A stretch of DNA of 64,000 nucleotides, from assembly GCA_019239425.1 (NCBI GenBank), contig JAFAZX010000022.1:55699-119698 (forward strand), written 5' to 3'. The position numbers and the translations under genes were made by a program. Under the pieces are notes generated by a model that was given only the letters and a program-made list of their open reading frames with translations, had not been told where the DNA came from and made no database searches. The DNA is from Acidobacteriota bacterium (GTDB lineage: Bacteria > Acidobacteriota > Blastocatellia > Pyrinomonadales > Pyrinomonadaceae). The first letter of the stretch is position 1. Each line of letters begins with the position of its first letter. This document shows, piece after piece, positions 38,331 through 47,266 of the stretch.

Positions 38331-40793
38331 TCAGCGGCCGATGACCTCGACCATGACCTCGACGCTCGACTGGTTGTGCGCGAAGTCTTCGGCCGAGACC
38401 GTCAACACGTAGCGCCCCGAGGCGAGGCCCGCGGGGACGCGCAGCACGCCGACGCTCGCCTTCTCCGCGTCAGACCAGCGCAGGCCCACGGGCTGCGCGC
38501 CGTACATCTTCGCCGTGAGCCTGTAGGTGTCCGCGTCCGCGCTCGCCGTCACCTTCAACTCGTCGCCCGCGCGCAAAGAGTCTCGCGCGACCGTCGCCTT
38601 CAGCTTCGGCGCGTGGCTGTCGACGACGAAGCTCTTCTCCTCCTGATAGCCGTTGCCCGCGGCGTCCGTCAGCAGGAGGCGGCAGCGGTAAGTGCCGTCG
38701 GGCATCCACGCGGGCGCGAGGAAGCGGCCCTCCCAAACCCCTTCGGCCGCGAGGAACTTGAGCGGGAGCGTCTCGCCGAACGGGAGGACGGCGAAGACCG
38801 ATTTGATGGAGGCGTCGGTCTTGACGCGGATGACGGGGTCGCCCGGCTGTATGAGCCGCGGGCGGAGCAGCGCGCGCGGCGCGGCGATGAAGGCCGTGTA
38901 GGGCGTGACGAACTTGTACTTCTGCGACAGGCGGATGATCTCGTTGATGTAGTCTTCGCGCTCGCCGTTCAAGTCCATCTCGCGCAGCAAGGCGTCGACG
39001 CGCGCGCGCGCCCACACGCGCGGCAGGTGCGCGTGCGTGTCGTCGAACTCCGGCAGGCTCAACTCGCGCGAGAGCGCGACCGTCTGCGGCCCGTAGACGC
39101 CGGACACGCGCACCGTCGTCTGCGGCGTCGGGCGTTTGTAGCGGCCGACGAAGGAGAAGCTCGAGCCGTCCGCGCCGTACTCGTCGGTCGCGTAGGTCTG
39201 GTAGAAGTTCGAAGGGTCTGCGGCGTCGAACTTCACGCCCTCGACGTTCGCGGAGCCGACCTTCTCGAAGAAGAGCTTGAGCAAGAGCGCGATGTCTTCG
39301 GTCTCGCGCGCCGCGGCCGCGTGGCCGTGGGTGGCGCGCGCGAGTTCCTCCAACAGCGTGTGATCCGCGTCGCCCCCGACGGCGAAGGCGAAGATTCTCG
39401 CGGGCGCGTCGCCCCTCTTCGCCTTCAGCACCTCAAGAATCTTCTTCGCGTCGGTCGTGCCGAGCGTCGGGTTGGCGTCGGAGATGAGGACGACGTTGCG
39501 CTCGCCCGCGGGGAGTTTGTCGGCCAGCGTCAACCCTTCTGTGAGTGCCCTCCCGATGTCGGTCGCGCCGCCGAGCGAGGAGCCGCGGACGAAGTCGAGC
39601 GCGCGCTCGACCGCGTCGGGCGTCGCGGGCAGTGGCGCGTCCGAGAGCGCCGCCGTCTCTTCGTTGAAGAGGACGAGGTCGAAGCTGTCGCGCGGCGTCA
39701 GCCCGCGCAGGAAGTATTCGACGGCCTCGAAGGCGCGCGCCAGTTTGTCGCCGCGCATCGAGAGCGACGTGTCGAGGAGGATGACGGCGTTGCGCGGCTG
39801 CGTCTCGCCGCCAGGTGCGTCCTGCGGCGTCGCGCCGTTCTCCTGCCTGTGACTCTGGTTGAAGATGGCGGTCGCCTGAAAGTAGCCGTCGGGGTTCGTG
39901 GCCGCGAGCGCGGGGTCGCGCAGGTCGTAGGCGGTGATCTGCTCGGGCGCGCGGTAGGCGATGACGGAGAGCGTGCTCTCGGGGACTTCGATCCGGTAGT
40001 CGAAGGCGAAGTCTTCGGCGAGTGAAAGGTCGCGCGCCTGGAACTCGGCCTCGAAGTCGTTCGGGCCGGAGCGGACGATGCTCATCGGATAAGACCTGGC
40101 CGTGAACTCCGGCGCGGAGACCGGGTAGTCGCTCAGCACGCGCACGTGCAGGTTGATTTCGCCCACGCGCTGCGCCTCGCCGGAGGCGGGCTTGAGCGGG
40201 AAGCTGAAATGCGAAGTGAGTCCGTCCACGGGAAGCGTCTCGGTGTACTCCATCTCCACGCGCTTCGTGCCGCGCGCGGGGATGGGGAAGACCTTCGCCG
40301 AAAAGGCCGTGCTGCCGCCGCGCTCGTCGTCCTGTTGCAGAAGGCCGGGGTCAACCTGCTGCTGTTTGACCGCGCCGTAGACCGCTTCGGCGCGCCTCTT
40401 CTCCATCATCACGCCGGGGATGCGCGTGTCGCCGTCCCAGACGGCGAAGTCGGAGACGGAGGCGCGAGGGCTAAGGTCAAAGAGGTATTTGCCTTCGAGG
40501 ACTTGCGCAGAGTGGCTGTCGAAAATCTGTAGCACGCGGACGCGCGCGTGCTGGTTGTCGACCAGCACGTCGACGTTCATCACCGCGAGCGAGAGGATCG
40601 AGTCGTCCGGCCTGTCTTTGACCGAAGAGGGAATCAGCACGCCCGACTGCGCGCTCCCCTTCGGCGGCGCGAGGAGCAGCAGCGGCAGCGCGAGCGAGGC
40701 GAGCAGCGCGGAGAGCGTCAGGAGACTTCGCGTCGTCGCCGCCCTGCGCCGCCGTCCATTTAGTGAGTCGCGCACGTTCACGTCGAACCTCAT
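38331..40793 (-). CDS. Secreted VIT-VWA protein (inter-alpha-trypsin-inhibitor heavy-chain-like)
   Basis: 820 residues from the ATG at 40793, whose ATGA overlaps the stop of the propeller gene. A signal peptide ends near GSAQS. The VIT domain (about 60-190) has MNVDVLVDNQHARVRVLQIF and MMEKRRAEAVYG. The VWA domain (about 330-510) keeps the metal site DTSLSM (about Asp340), GGATDIGRAL and ISDANPTLG. Two C-terminal beta domains follow, with YRCRLLLTDAAGNGY and DSHAPKLKATV. VIT-VWA proteins mediate adhesion or matrix contacts, and a protease or cofactor role is not indicated. Together with the TPR protein it may form a surface complex. Confidence 0.86.
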   Translation of the reverse strand: MRFDVNVRDSLNGRRRRAATTRSLLTLSALLASLALPLLLLAPPKGSAQSGVLIPSSVKDRPDDSILSLAVMNVDVLVDNQHARVRVLQIFDSHSAQVLEGKYLFDLSPRASVSDFAVWDGDTRIPGVMMEKRRAEAVYGAVKQQQVDPGLLQQDDERGGSTAFSAKVFPIPARGTKRVEMEYTETLPVDGLTSHFSFPLKPASGEAQRVGEINLHVRVLSDYPVSAPEFTARSYPMSIVRSGPNDFEAEFQARDLSLAEDFAFDYRIEVPESTLSVIAYRAPEQITAYDLRDPALAATNPDGYFQATAIFNQSHRQENGATPQDAPGGETQPRNAVILLDTSLSMRGDKLARAFEAVEYFLRGLTPRDSFDLVLFNEETAALSDAPLPATPDAVERALDFVRGSSLGGATDIGRALTEGLTLADKLPAGERNVVLISDANPTLGTTDAKKILEVLKAKRGDAPARIFAFAVGGDADHTLLEELARATHGHAAAARETEDIALLLKLFFEKVGSANVEGVKFDAADPSNFYQTYATDEYGADGSSFSFVGRYKRPTPQTTVRVSGVYGPQTVALSRELSLPEFDDTHAHLPRVWARARVDALLREMDLNGEREDYINEIIRLSQKYKFVTPYTAFIAAPRALLRPRLIQPGDPVIRVKTDASIKSVFAVLPFGETLPLKFLAAEGVWEGRFLAPAWMPDGTYRCRLLLTDAAGNGYQEEKSFVVDSHAPKLKATVARDSLRAGDELKVTASADADTYRLTAKMYGAQPVGLRWSDAEKASVGVLRVPAGLASGRYVLTVSAEDFAHNQSSVEVMVEVIGR

Positions 40794-42895
40794 TCCGCGG
40801 ATTTGAAGAAACCGTCGGAGACGCGGGCCAGGCCGCTCGTCGTGCCGAAGTAGACTTCCCCCTCGCGGCCCGTCACGCTCAGGACGGTCGGCGCGGGCAG
40901 CTCGTCGCGGAGGCGAGTCCACTTCTGCGTGCGGAGGTCGAGGACGAGCGCGCCGTCGAGCGTCCCGACGTAGAGGCGCTCCGAGTCGCCCCACATCGCA
41001 TTCTGGTTGACGAAAGCCTTCCCCGTCTCCGAGGCGAAGCGGCGCAGCTCGCCCGACGGCGTCAGCTCGAAGACGCCGCCGCCGTAGGTGCCGACGAAGA
41101 GGCGACCGCCCGCGCCGCGGACGGCCGTCACCCAATTGTTCGTGAGCGCGGAGTTCGAGTCTTTGAAAACCCTGACCACCCGGCCGGAAGAGATTTCCGC
41201 CAGCCCGCCGAGCGTGCCCGCGAAAGTCACGTCGCCTTCGACCCAGATTGAGTAGACGCTGTTGCTCGGAAGGCCCTGCACCGTCGTCAGCGTGCGCAGC
41301 CTGCCCGGCGCGCCGAGCGACAGCCCTCTTGAGGTGGCGACGAACATCCGTTCCCCCTCCGAACTCTTAACCTGAGGGCGCGGCTCCGCCCCCTGCGACG
41401 CGTCGCCCGACAGCGCGACGTGGAGGACGGAGTTGCCCGCGAGGCCGTCCGCCGTACTCATCCGCGCGGCGTGAAGCGACGCGTCGAGACGGACGAGCCC
41501 TCGGGACGTGGCCGCGAGCATCCCGCCTTCCGCTTCGGGGGCTAGTGCGTTGACCTCGCGCAAGTCTTCGGATTCGAGGCGCGCGAGCCGCGCGCCCGAC
41601 GGCGCGAAAACGTCGAGGCCGTCGCGGAAGCTGCCGGCCCAGAGGTTGCCGCCCGCGTCGAACGCGAGCGCCGAGATAAGGTTCGAAGCGGGCGACTGCC
41701 GCGCCTCCTGCGCGCCGAACTCGACGAAGGAGAGACGGCCCGCCTCTCCCGCGCGCGCGCCCTCGACGGCAGCGACGCCCGCACGCCTGAGGCCGTCGCT
41801 GCCGAGCAGCCACACGTAGCCGTCGAGTGTGAAGAGGCGCGCGTCCCTCTGCGAAGCCGTGCCCGACCAGACGAGCTCTTCGGCCTGCCTGTGCGATGCG
41901 CGATTCGTCGAGCCGCCGAGCAGCGCGACTTCGCCGTCGTCCTTGCAGAGGAGGAGTTGACTTGAGAGTCCGACCGAGCTTGAAAGGGACGGGATGGTCG
42001 CAACGTCTCTCCACTTTTCGGCGGCGGCCGTTTCAGAGTCGAGCACGAGGCCGTCGGCGCGCGCGGCCGACAGACCGAAGTCTGAGGCGACGAACACTTC
42101 GTCGCCGCGCTCGACGACGGCGACGACGCGGTCGGACTTCAGCCCGTCGGCCGAGGTGAAGTGCGCCCAGCGCCCGCCCTCCGTCACCCAAAGCCCCTTG
42201 CCGAACGTGCCGGCGTACAGCCGCGGCCCGGCGCGCACGAGCGTTGTCACGGCTTCGAGCCGCTCGCCGCCTTCGCCCGCGCGCAACTCCCGGAAGCCGT
42301 TGCCGTCGAACTCAAGCAGGCCGCCCGCGAACGTGCCGACCAGAAGCTTCCCCCGATCCTCCGCGAGCGTGGTGACGGACTGCGCGTCGCGCCCCGGCCA
42401 CCAGTAGCGCTCGAACTGCTCGCCGTCGAAAGCGAGCAGCCCCTTGCTGCGCGTCCCGACGTAGAGCCGCGCGCCGTAGACGGCGAGGCACGTGAGGTCG
42501 CTCTCGCCCAGCCCGTCGAGGACGCTGAAACGTCTCCGGACTTCGCCCGCCGTCGAGAGTTCGACGAGGCCGCCGTCGGTCGCGGCGAAGTAAGCCTCGC
42601 GGAAACGCGCGACCGCCCTGACCGAGCGCGTCGACTGGAAGAGCCTGACGCCGTCCCTCGCGAGCGGGCTCAGCCGCGCCCTTTCGAACCGTACCGCGTC
42701 GCGCGCGGCGCCGCGCGCACGCGCCTGCTCCAGCCCTTCGTGTGCGCGCCTGACCAGCGCGACTCCCCAAAGCACGAGCGCGAGCGCAGACAGGCCCGCC
42801 GCCGCCACGAGACCGCGGCGTACGAACGGCGGCACGCGCCTCCTTCTCTCCGGCCGACAATCGTCCCGCCCCGCTTCAGTCGGACTCGTACGCAT
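40790..42895 (-). CDS. Membrane-anchored beta-propeller protein (two-component-regulator-type propeller repeats)
   Basis: 701 residues from the ATG at 42895; an upstream ORF extension is out of character. A basic N-terminus and one TM helix (VAAAGLSALALVLWGVALV) precede a domain of repeated blades such as LYVGTRSKGLLAFDG, LLVGTFAGGLLEFDG, LYAGTFGKGLWV and LFVGTYGGGVFEL. This GT-x-G-L pattern matches the Reg_prop-type propellers that form the periplasmic sensor of hybrid two-component systems, but no kinase domain follows. It is the first gene of the operon and is translationally coupled to the VIT-VWA gene (ATGA). It may sense or bind a ligand for the complex. Confidence 0.82.
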   Translation of the reverse strand: MRTSPTEAGRDDCRPERRRRVPPFVRRGLVAAAGLSALALVLWGVALVRRAHEGLEQARARGAARDAVRFERARLSPLARDGVRLFQSTRSVRAVARFREAYFAATDGGLVELSTAGEVRRRFSVLDGLGESDLTCLAVYGARLYVGTRSKGLLAFDGEQFERYWWPGRDAQSVTTLAEDRGKLLVGTFAGGLLEFDGNGFRELRAGEGGERLEAVTTLVRAGPRLYAGTFGKGLWVTEGGRWAHFTSADGLKSDRVVAVVERGDEVFVASDFGLSAARADGLVLDSETAAAEKWRDVATIPSLSSSVGLSSQLLLCKDDGEVALLGGSTNRASHRQAEELVWSGTASQRDARLFTLDGYVWLLGSDGLRRAGVAAVEGARAGEAGRLSFVEFGAQEARQSPASNLISALAFDAGGNLWAGSFRDGLDVFAPSGARLARLESEDLREVNALAPEAEGGMLAATSRGLVRLDASLHAARMSTADGLAGNSVLHVALSGDASQGAEPRPQVKSSEGERMFVATSRGLSLGAPGRLRTLTTVQGLPSNSVYSIWVEGDVTFAGTLGGLAEISSGRVVRVFKDSNSALTNNWVTAVRGAGGRLFVGTYGGGVFELTPSGELRRFASETGKAFVNQNAMWGDSERLYVGTLDGALVLDLRTQKWTRLRDELPAPTVLSVTGREGEVYFGTTSGLARVSDGFFKSAE

Positions 42896-43254
42896 GGAGC
42901 TTTCGGGCCGAGGGTTCGTGAGCTGTCCCCGGCCCCCTTTCGTCTTTACCGATTTTTCATTCAGGTCGAACGCCGGCGTGATTGTTTTCCGGCAGGCAAA
43001 AGTAAGGAACGGGACGGATACTGTCGTGGGTGTGAGTGAGACTGTCGACCGTGGTTGTGGGTACCGCCCGGCTCCGTGTGTGGGAGAGCACAGTTCCGCA
43101 TGACGCTCAGGTATCCGCCCCGGAAAGACAAATTGCCTGCCGTTGGGCAATACCTCATAATGGGGCGTTCCGTCATCGCCTTCTAACAGACACAAGCTAA
43201 CATGCCGGCGGTTTCCGAGAGCGGCGAACCTTCGTCGCCTACGCGAGCGGCCTT
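42896..43254. other. Divergent intergenic region between the propeller operon and GH78
   Basis: 359 bp without a credible gene; short ORFs on both strands are unsupported. It must contain the leftward promoter of the 15-kb operon, which I cannot place with confidence, and a rightward promoter candidate at 43133-43161. Confidence 0.5.
43133..43161 (+). promoter_or_regulatory. Candidate promoter for the GH78 gene
   Basis: TTGCCT (43133-43138) and CATAAT (43156-43161) are 17 bp apart, close to the sigma-70 consensus. They lie about 95 bp before the start codon. No operator dyad is evident. Confidence 0.4.
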
Positions 43255-45906
43255 ATGCAGGCCCGAACTATGAGACAACGTCTCGGCACCTACTTGCTCA
43301 TCGTTCTTCTCATCGCGGGGATGGCCGGCGGGCAGCTTGCCGAACCGTCTGCGGCGGCCGCCGTAAAATCCGCCCGCGCGCTGACGGTCGGCGAAGGGTT
43401 CGTGAACCCCCTGGGGTTTCATGACGCGACGCCGGTCTTCTCTTGGAAACTGCCCGACGGCGTCAAGGAACAGACCGCCTACCGGATCGAGACGAAAGCA
43501 GGACAGAATCTTTGGGACAGCGGCTGGGTCGAGTCCGACCAGTCTACGCTCGTGCCCTACCGCGGGGAGCCGTTCGCCTCGCGCCAGCGGGTCGAGTGGC
43601 GCGTCCGCTTCCGCGACGAGAAAGGAAAGGAGTCCGGCTGGAGCGAACCGGCTCACTTCGAACTGGGACTACTCTCCTCGAAAGATTGGGTGGCTAAGTG
43701 GATTCGGCCCGACGCGGAGAGTGATTCTGACAAGGAGGCTGTGGCCTGGCTGCGCCGCAGCTTTTCGGTGGGCAAGAGAATCGCGCTCGGCCGCGTCTAC
43801 GTCACGGCGCGGGGCCTGTTCGAGCTTCGCCTCAACGGCGCCCGCGTCGACGCCGACCATTTCGCCAACGGGTGGACTTCGTATCACAAGCGGCTGGACA
43901 CCCTGACCTACGACGTCACGCGCCAACTGCGCGCCGGAAGCAACGAGCTCGAAGTGATGCTCGGCACGGGCTGGTACGCGGGGCGGCTGCCGTTTGAGAC
44001 AAAGCAGAGAGGGCCTTACGGCAAACGTCCCGAGCTGCTGCTCCAACTGGAAATCACATACGAAGACGGCTCGCGCGACACGGTTCTGTCCGACGGCCGT
44101 TGGGAGGGAACCTTCGACGGCCCCGTCCTCTCTTCCAGCATCTACGACGGCGAGAGCTACGACGCGCGCAGGGAGGCGACGGGCTGGAGACCGGTCGCGG
44201 CCAACGCCGACCTCGGCGCGGCGCTCCTCACGCCGAAGCCCTTCCCGCCGGTGCGCGAAACGGAGACGCTCGCCGCCCGGAACATCGCCGAGCCCGAGCC
44301 GGGACGTTTCGTCTTCGACCTCGGCCAGAACATGGTCGGCTGGGCGCGCATCAAGGTTCCGGCGGAGAAGGATAAGACTGTCACCGTCCGCTTCGCCGAG
44401 ATGCTCAAGGACGACGGCACGCTCTACACGGAGAACTACCGCTCGGCCAAATCCACCGACGCCTACACCGCGGCGGCGTCGGGCACCGTCGAGTGGGAGC
44501 CGCACTTCACCTTCCACGGCTTCCGCTACGTCGAACTCTCTGGGCTGCCCGCGGGCGCCAGGCCGCAGAAGGAATGGGTGACCGGCGTGGTGCTGCACTC
44601 CGACCTTCGGCAGACGGGGAAGTTCGAGTCTTCACACGCGAAGCTCAACCAACTTCAAAGCAACATCAACTGGGGCTGGCGCGGCAACTCGGTGGACATC
44701 CCCACCGACTGCCCGCAGCGTGACGAGCGGGCGGGCTGGACGGGCGACGCGGAGGTCTTCTGCGCGACGGCGATGCTCAACACAGACTCCCACGCGTTCT
44801 GGAAGAGCTGGCTCGGCTCCATGCGCGACGAACAGGACGCGGACGGCGCGATCCCCGACATCGTCCCCGTCGCGAATCAGAAGTTCCGGAACCGCAGCCC
44901 CGGGTGGATGGACGCGGCCACGATCATCCCCTGGGAAGTCTACGTCCGCACCGGCGACGTGAGTGTGCTGGCGGACAACTTCTCCATGATGGAGAAACTC
45001 GTCGCGTGGTATCGCTCACAAGCCGTGGAAGGGTTGACCCCCAACATCAAAGGCTACGGCGACTGGCTTCAGCCCTTTGCCGGAGACACAAAGGGCGACA
45101 CTCCTTCTCCGCTGCTCGGCGCGGCCTTCTACGCCCACAGCGCGCAGATACTCGCCGACTCCGCGCACGTGCTCAAGCGCGACAACGACGCGAGGCGCTA
45201 CGCCGACGAGGCCGCCGCGGTGAAGCGTGCCTTCTTCAGACACTATTTCGACGCCGACGGGAGATTGGAGAATGCGCCCGAGACACAGACCGCTTACGTG
45301 CTGGCGATTGCTTTCGACCTGATTCCCGAAGACGCGAAAGCGAAGGCCGCCGCGCAGCTGGTGCGTCTCATCACCGATGCGGGCGGCCACCTGCGCACGG
45401 GCTTCTTAGGCACGCCGTTCATCGTGAGGGCGCTCGACGAGACGGGGCACGGCGACCTCGCGTACGACCTGCTGTTTCAGGAGACTTACCCGTCGTGGTT
45501 CTACCCGATCAACCAGGGCGCGACGACGATGTGGGAGCGCTGGAACAGCTACACCCGCGACGAAGGGTTCGGCGACGCGAGGATGAACTCCTTCAACCAC
45601 TACGCCTACGGCGCCGTCGGCCAGTGGGTGTACGAGCGCGTCGCGGGCTTAGCCCCAGACCCCGCCCGCCCCGGCTACAAGCATTTCTTCGTCAGGCCGC
45701 TCGTCGGGAAACAGCTCGACTCGGCGCGCGCCGAACTCGAAACGCCCTACGGCAGGGCGTCCAGCGCCTGGGCGAAACAGCACGGGAGGGTGTCAATGGA
45801 CGTCGTCGTCCCGCCCAACACCACCGCCACGGTCGAGTTCCCCTTCGACCGCAAGCCGGAGACGCTGGCGGCCGGGACTTACCATTTCGAGTTATACCTA
45901 AAATAG
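43255..45906 (+). CDS. Secreted GH78 alpha-L-rhamnosidase
   Basis: 883 residues that would release terminal L-rhamnose from glycosides or polysaccharides outside the cytoplasm. A signal peptide (LGTYLLIVLLIAGMAGG) is present; starts at 43255 or 43270 are both possible. The N-terminal beta domains (TPVFSWKLPD, WDSGWVESDQS) are typical. The catalytic (alpha/alpha)6 barrel shows DCPQRDERAGWTGDAE (about 484-499), holding the acidic catalytic region, and MRDEQDADGAIPDIVP. The C-terminal beta-sandwich ends normally with ATVEFPFDRK. Length is normal. The stop at 45906 is followed at once by a GH27 fragment in another frame. Confidence 0.9.
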   Translation: MQARTMRQRLGTYLLIVLLIAGMAGGQLAEPSAAAAVKSARALTVGEGFVNPLGFHDATPVFSWKLPDGVKEQTAYRIETKAGQNLWDSGWVESDQSTLVPYRGEPFASRQRVEWRVRFRDEKGKESGWSEPAHFELGLLSSKDWVAKWIRPDAESDSDKEAVAWLRRSFSVGKRIALGRVYVTARGLFELRLNGARVDADHFANGWTSYHKRLDTLTYDVTRQLRAGSNELEVMLGTGWYAGRLPFETKQRGPYGKRPELLLQLEITYEDGSRDTVLSDGRWEGTFDGPVLSSSIYDGESYDARREATGWRPVAANADLGAALLTPKPFPPVRETETLAARNIAEPEPGRFVFDLGQNMVGWARIKVPAEKDKTVTVRFAEMLKDDGTLYTENYRSAKSTDAYTAAASGTVEWEPHFTFHGFRYVELSGLPAGARPQKEWVTGVVLHSDLRQTGKFESSHAKLNQLQSNINWGWRGNSVDIPTDCPQRDERAGWTGDAEVFCATAMLNTDSHAFWKSWLGSMRDEQDADGAIPDIVPVANQKFRNRSPGWMDAATIIPWEVYVRTGDVSVLADNFSMMEKLVAWYRSQAVEGLTPNIKGYGDWLQPFAGDTKGDTPSPLLGAAFYAHSAQILADSAHVLKRDNDARRYADEAAAVKRAFFRHYFDADGRLENAPETQTAYVLAIAFDLIPEDAKAKAAAQLVRLITDAGGHLRTGFLGTPFIVRALDETGHGDLAYDLLFQETYPSWFYPINQGATTMWERWNSYTRDEGFGDARMNSFNHYAYGAVGQWVYERVAGLAPDPARPGYKHFFVRPLVGKQLDSARAELETPYGRASSAWAKQHGRVSMDVVVPPNTTATVEFPFDRKPETLAAGTYHFELYLK

Positions 45907-46543
45907 CTTCTCGTCCGACCACGACGCGTTCGAGGAGGGCTTCGTCCCGAGGTACTGCAACCTCTGGCGTCTGACCCCCGACATCCGCGCGGAGTGGTCG
46001 CGTCTGGTCGCGCCCTTCGAGATGGAGGAGCGCCTGCGGCTGACCCGCCCCGGCCACTACGGCGACCTCGACATGCTACAGGTCGGCCCGCTCGGCCGAC
46101 CGAACCGCGCCGAAGTGGTCTTCAAGCCCTCGCCGCTCACGCCGGCCGAGCAGTATTTTCAGGTCACACTCTGGAGCATCCTCACGCAGCCGCTGCTCCT
46201 CTCCTGTCACGTCCCGACGATGGACGCCTTCGACCTGGGCCTTGTGACCAACGACGAAGTGCTCGCCGTCAACCAAGACCCTCTGTGCAGGCAGGGCTAC
46301 CGCGTGGCGAACCGCAAAGGCGAGTGGGAAGTCTGGGCCAAAGACCTGGCCGGCAGCGGCAGGGCCGTCGCCATGTTCAACCTCCCCGGCGAAGACCGTG
46401 TGCTGAGCGTCGACAGGGAGCAGTTGGGCACGACCGGCCGCGTGCGCGACCTGTGGCGGCAGAAGGAGGTCGGCATCCTGGGCGACCGATTCTCCGCCGC
46501 GGTCAGCCCCCACGGGGCGGCCTTCCTCAAGGTGAGTCCGTGA
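45907..46543 (+). pseudogene. C-terminal fragment of a GH27 alpha-galactosidase
   Basis: The open frame encodes YCNLWRLTPDI, then TRPGHYGDLDMLQVG, VTLWSILTQPLLLSC and VNQDPLCRQG, all hallmarks of the second half of GH27 enzymes, ending with the C-terminal beta domain. The first two thirds of the enzyme, including the nucleophile Asp region, are missing: similarity begins directly after the GH78 stop. A formal ORF from the ATG at 46022 (173 residues) could not be active. It looks like the product of a deletion that joined the ends of two glycosidase genes from one sugar-degrading cluster. Confidence 0.75.
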
Positions 46544-46551
46544 AGAGGGGT

Positions 46552-46606
46552 GAGGCACGGCCCGGAGTTCATGACTCGACAGGCCGTGCCTCTGTGTCTT
46601 CGTGGT
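46552..46606. repeat. Decayed family A inverted repeat
   Basis: Short arms gaggcacggcc (46552-46562) and ggccgtgcctc (46582-46592) are followed by tgtgtcttcgtggtg, which matches the outer right arm of the family A elements. The matching outer left arm is lost. It lies between converging genes, just after the GH27 fragment. Confidence 0.6.
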
Positions 46607-46619
46607 GAAAAACTCTCGG

Positions 46620-47219
46620 CTAGTGCGTCCGTTTGCGCTTCGACTTCGAAGCCTTCTTGGCGGGCGCGGTGTTGGTCGTCGCGTCGGGTTGGGCTTTGGT
46701 GCTCCGGGTCGTGCCGGGCGCGACGGTGGCGGTCGTCTTGCTGTCGTCAACGGTCGGGTTGGACGGGACGGGCGTGGGCTGCGGCGTCGCCGCCGGCGCG
46801 GGAGTGCTCGCCTCGGTGACGGGTTCGGTCTCGCCGTTGGCGCCCAGCCAGGCGTTCCAGCCGCCGAGGAGCGCGCGCGCCTTGTAACCCTTCTCGTTCA
46901 GTATCTGCGCCGCACGGGCGCTAGTGTGTTCGGACGGTCAAGAGCAGTAGGTCACGATCTCGCGGTCGCGCGGCAACTCCGCGAGCCGCGCCTCAAGGTC
47001 GCCGAGCGGGATGTGCGTCGCGCCCTTAATCTTCCGGTCGATGCCGTAGCGCACGTCGAGCACGAAGACTTTGTTCGCCGCGCGCAGGCGCGTGAACTCT
47101 TCGAGGCTGATGCGGTCGGGCGGCACCTCCGCTTGCTGCTGCCCCTGCTGCGCCGACGTGCGCACGGCCCCGAGCGCCGCGCCCGCCAGCAACGTGGCGA
47201 GGAATAGTCTACGCTTCAT
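46620..47219 (-). CDS. Secreted rhodanese-domain protein, probable selenoprotein (TGA-encoded Sec94)
   Basis: With the in-frame TGA (46938-46940) read as selenocysteine, this is a 199-residue protein. A signal peptide (MKRRLFLATLLAGAALGAVRTSAQ) is followed by a rhodanese domain: VFVLDVRYG, ATHIPLGDLEARL, REIVTYCS, Sec94, then PSEHTSARAAQILNEKGYKA and LLGGWNAWL. The TGA takes the place of Cys in the CxC loop (CSCPxE) of related rhodaneses, and the conserved half continues in the same frame to a TAG at 46620-46622. A Pro/Thr-rich tail and a basic end (KSKRKR) follow. A possible SECIS hairpin lies 16 nt after TGA. If TGA were a stop, only a useless 93-residue stub would be made. Confidence 0.8.
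46907..46921 (-). promoter_or_regulatory. Candidate bacterial SECIS hairpin
   Basis: Read on the minus strand, 16 nt after the TGA the sequence gcgcc-cgtgc-ggcgc forms a 5-bp GC stem with a five-base loop containing GU. Distance from TGA to apical loop is about 21 nt, inside the range known for bacterial SECIS elements, which bind SelB. Mismatches stop a longer stem. The stem also lies in a GC-rich gene, so chance pairing is possible. Confidence 0.45.
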
Positions 47220-47266
47220 CAGTTCATACTCCGTTCGTGGCGTGATACGTCGGGGCGACGCGTCGA

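Noticed and set aside
46633..46887. 84-codon plus-strand ORF starting MRFDFEAFLAG
   Set aside because: It is antisense to the second half of the rhodanese gene, where the minus strand encodes the conserved LLGGWNAWL.
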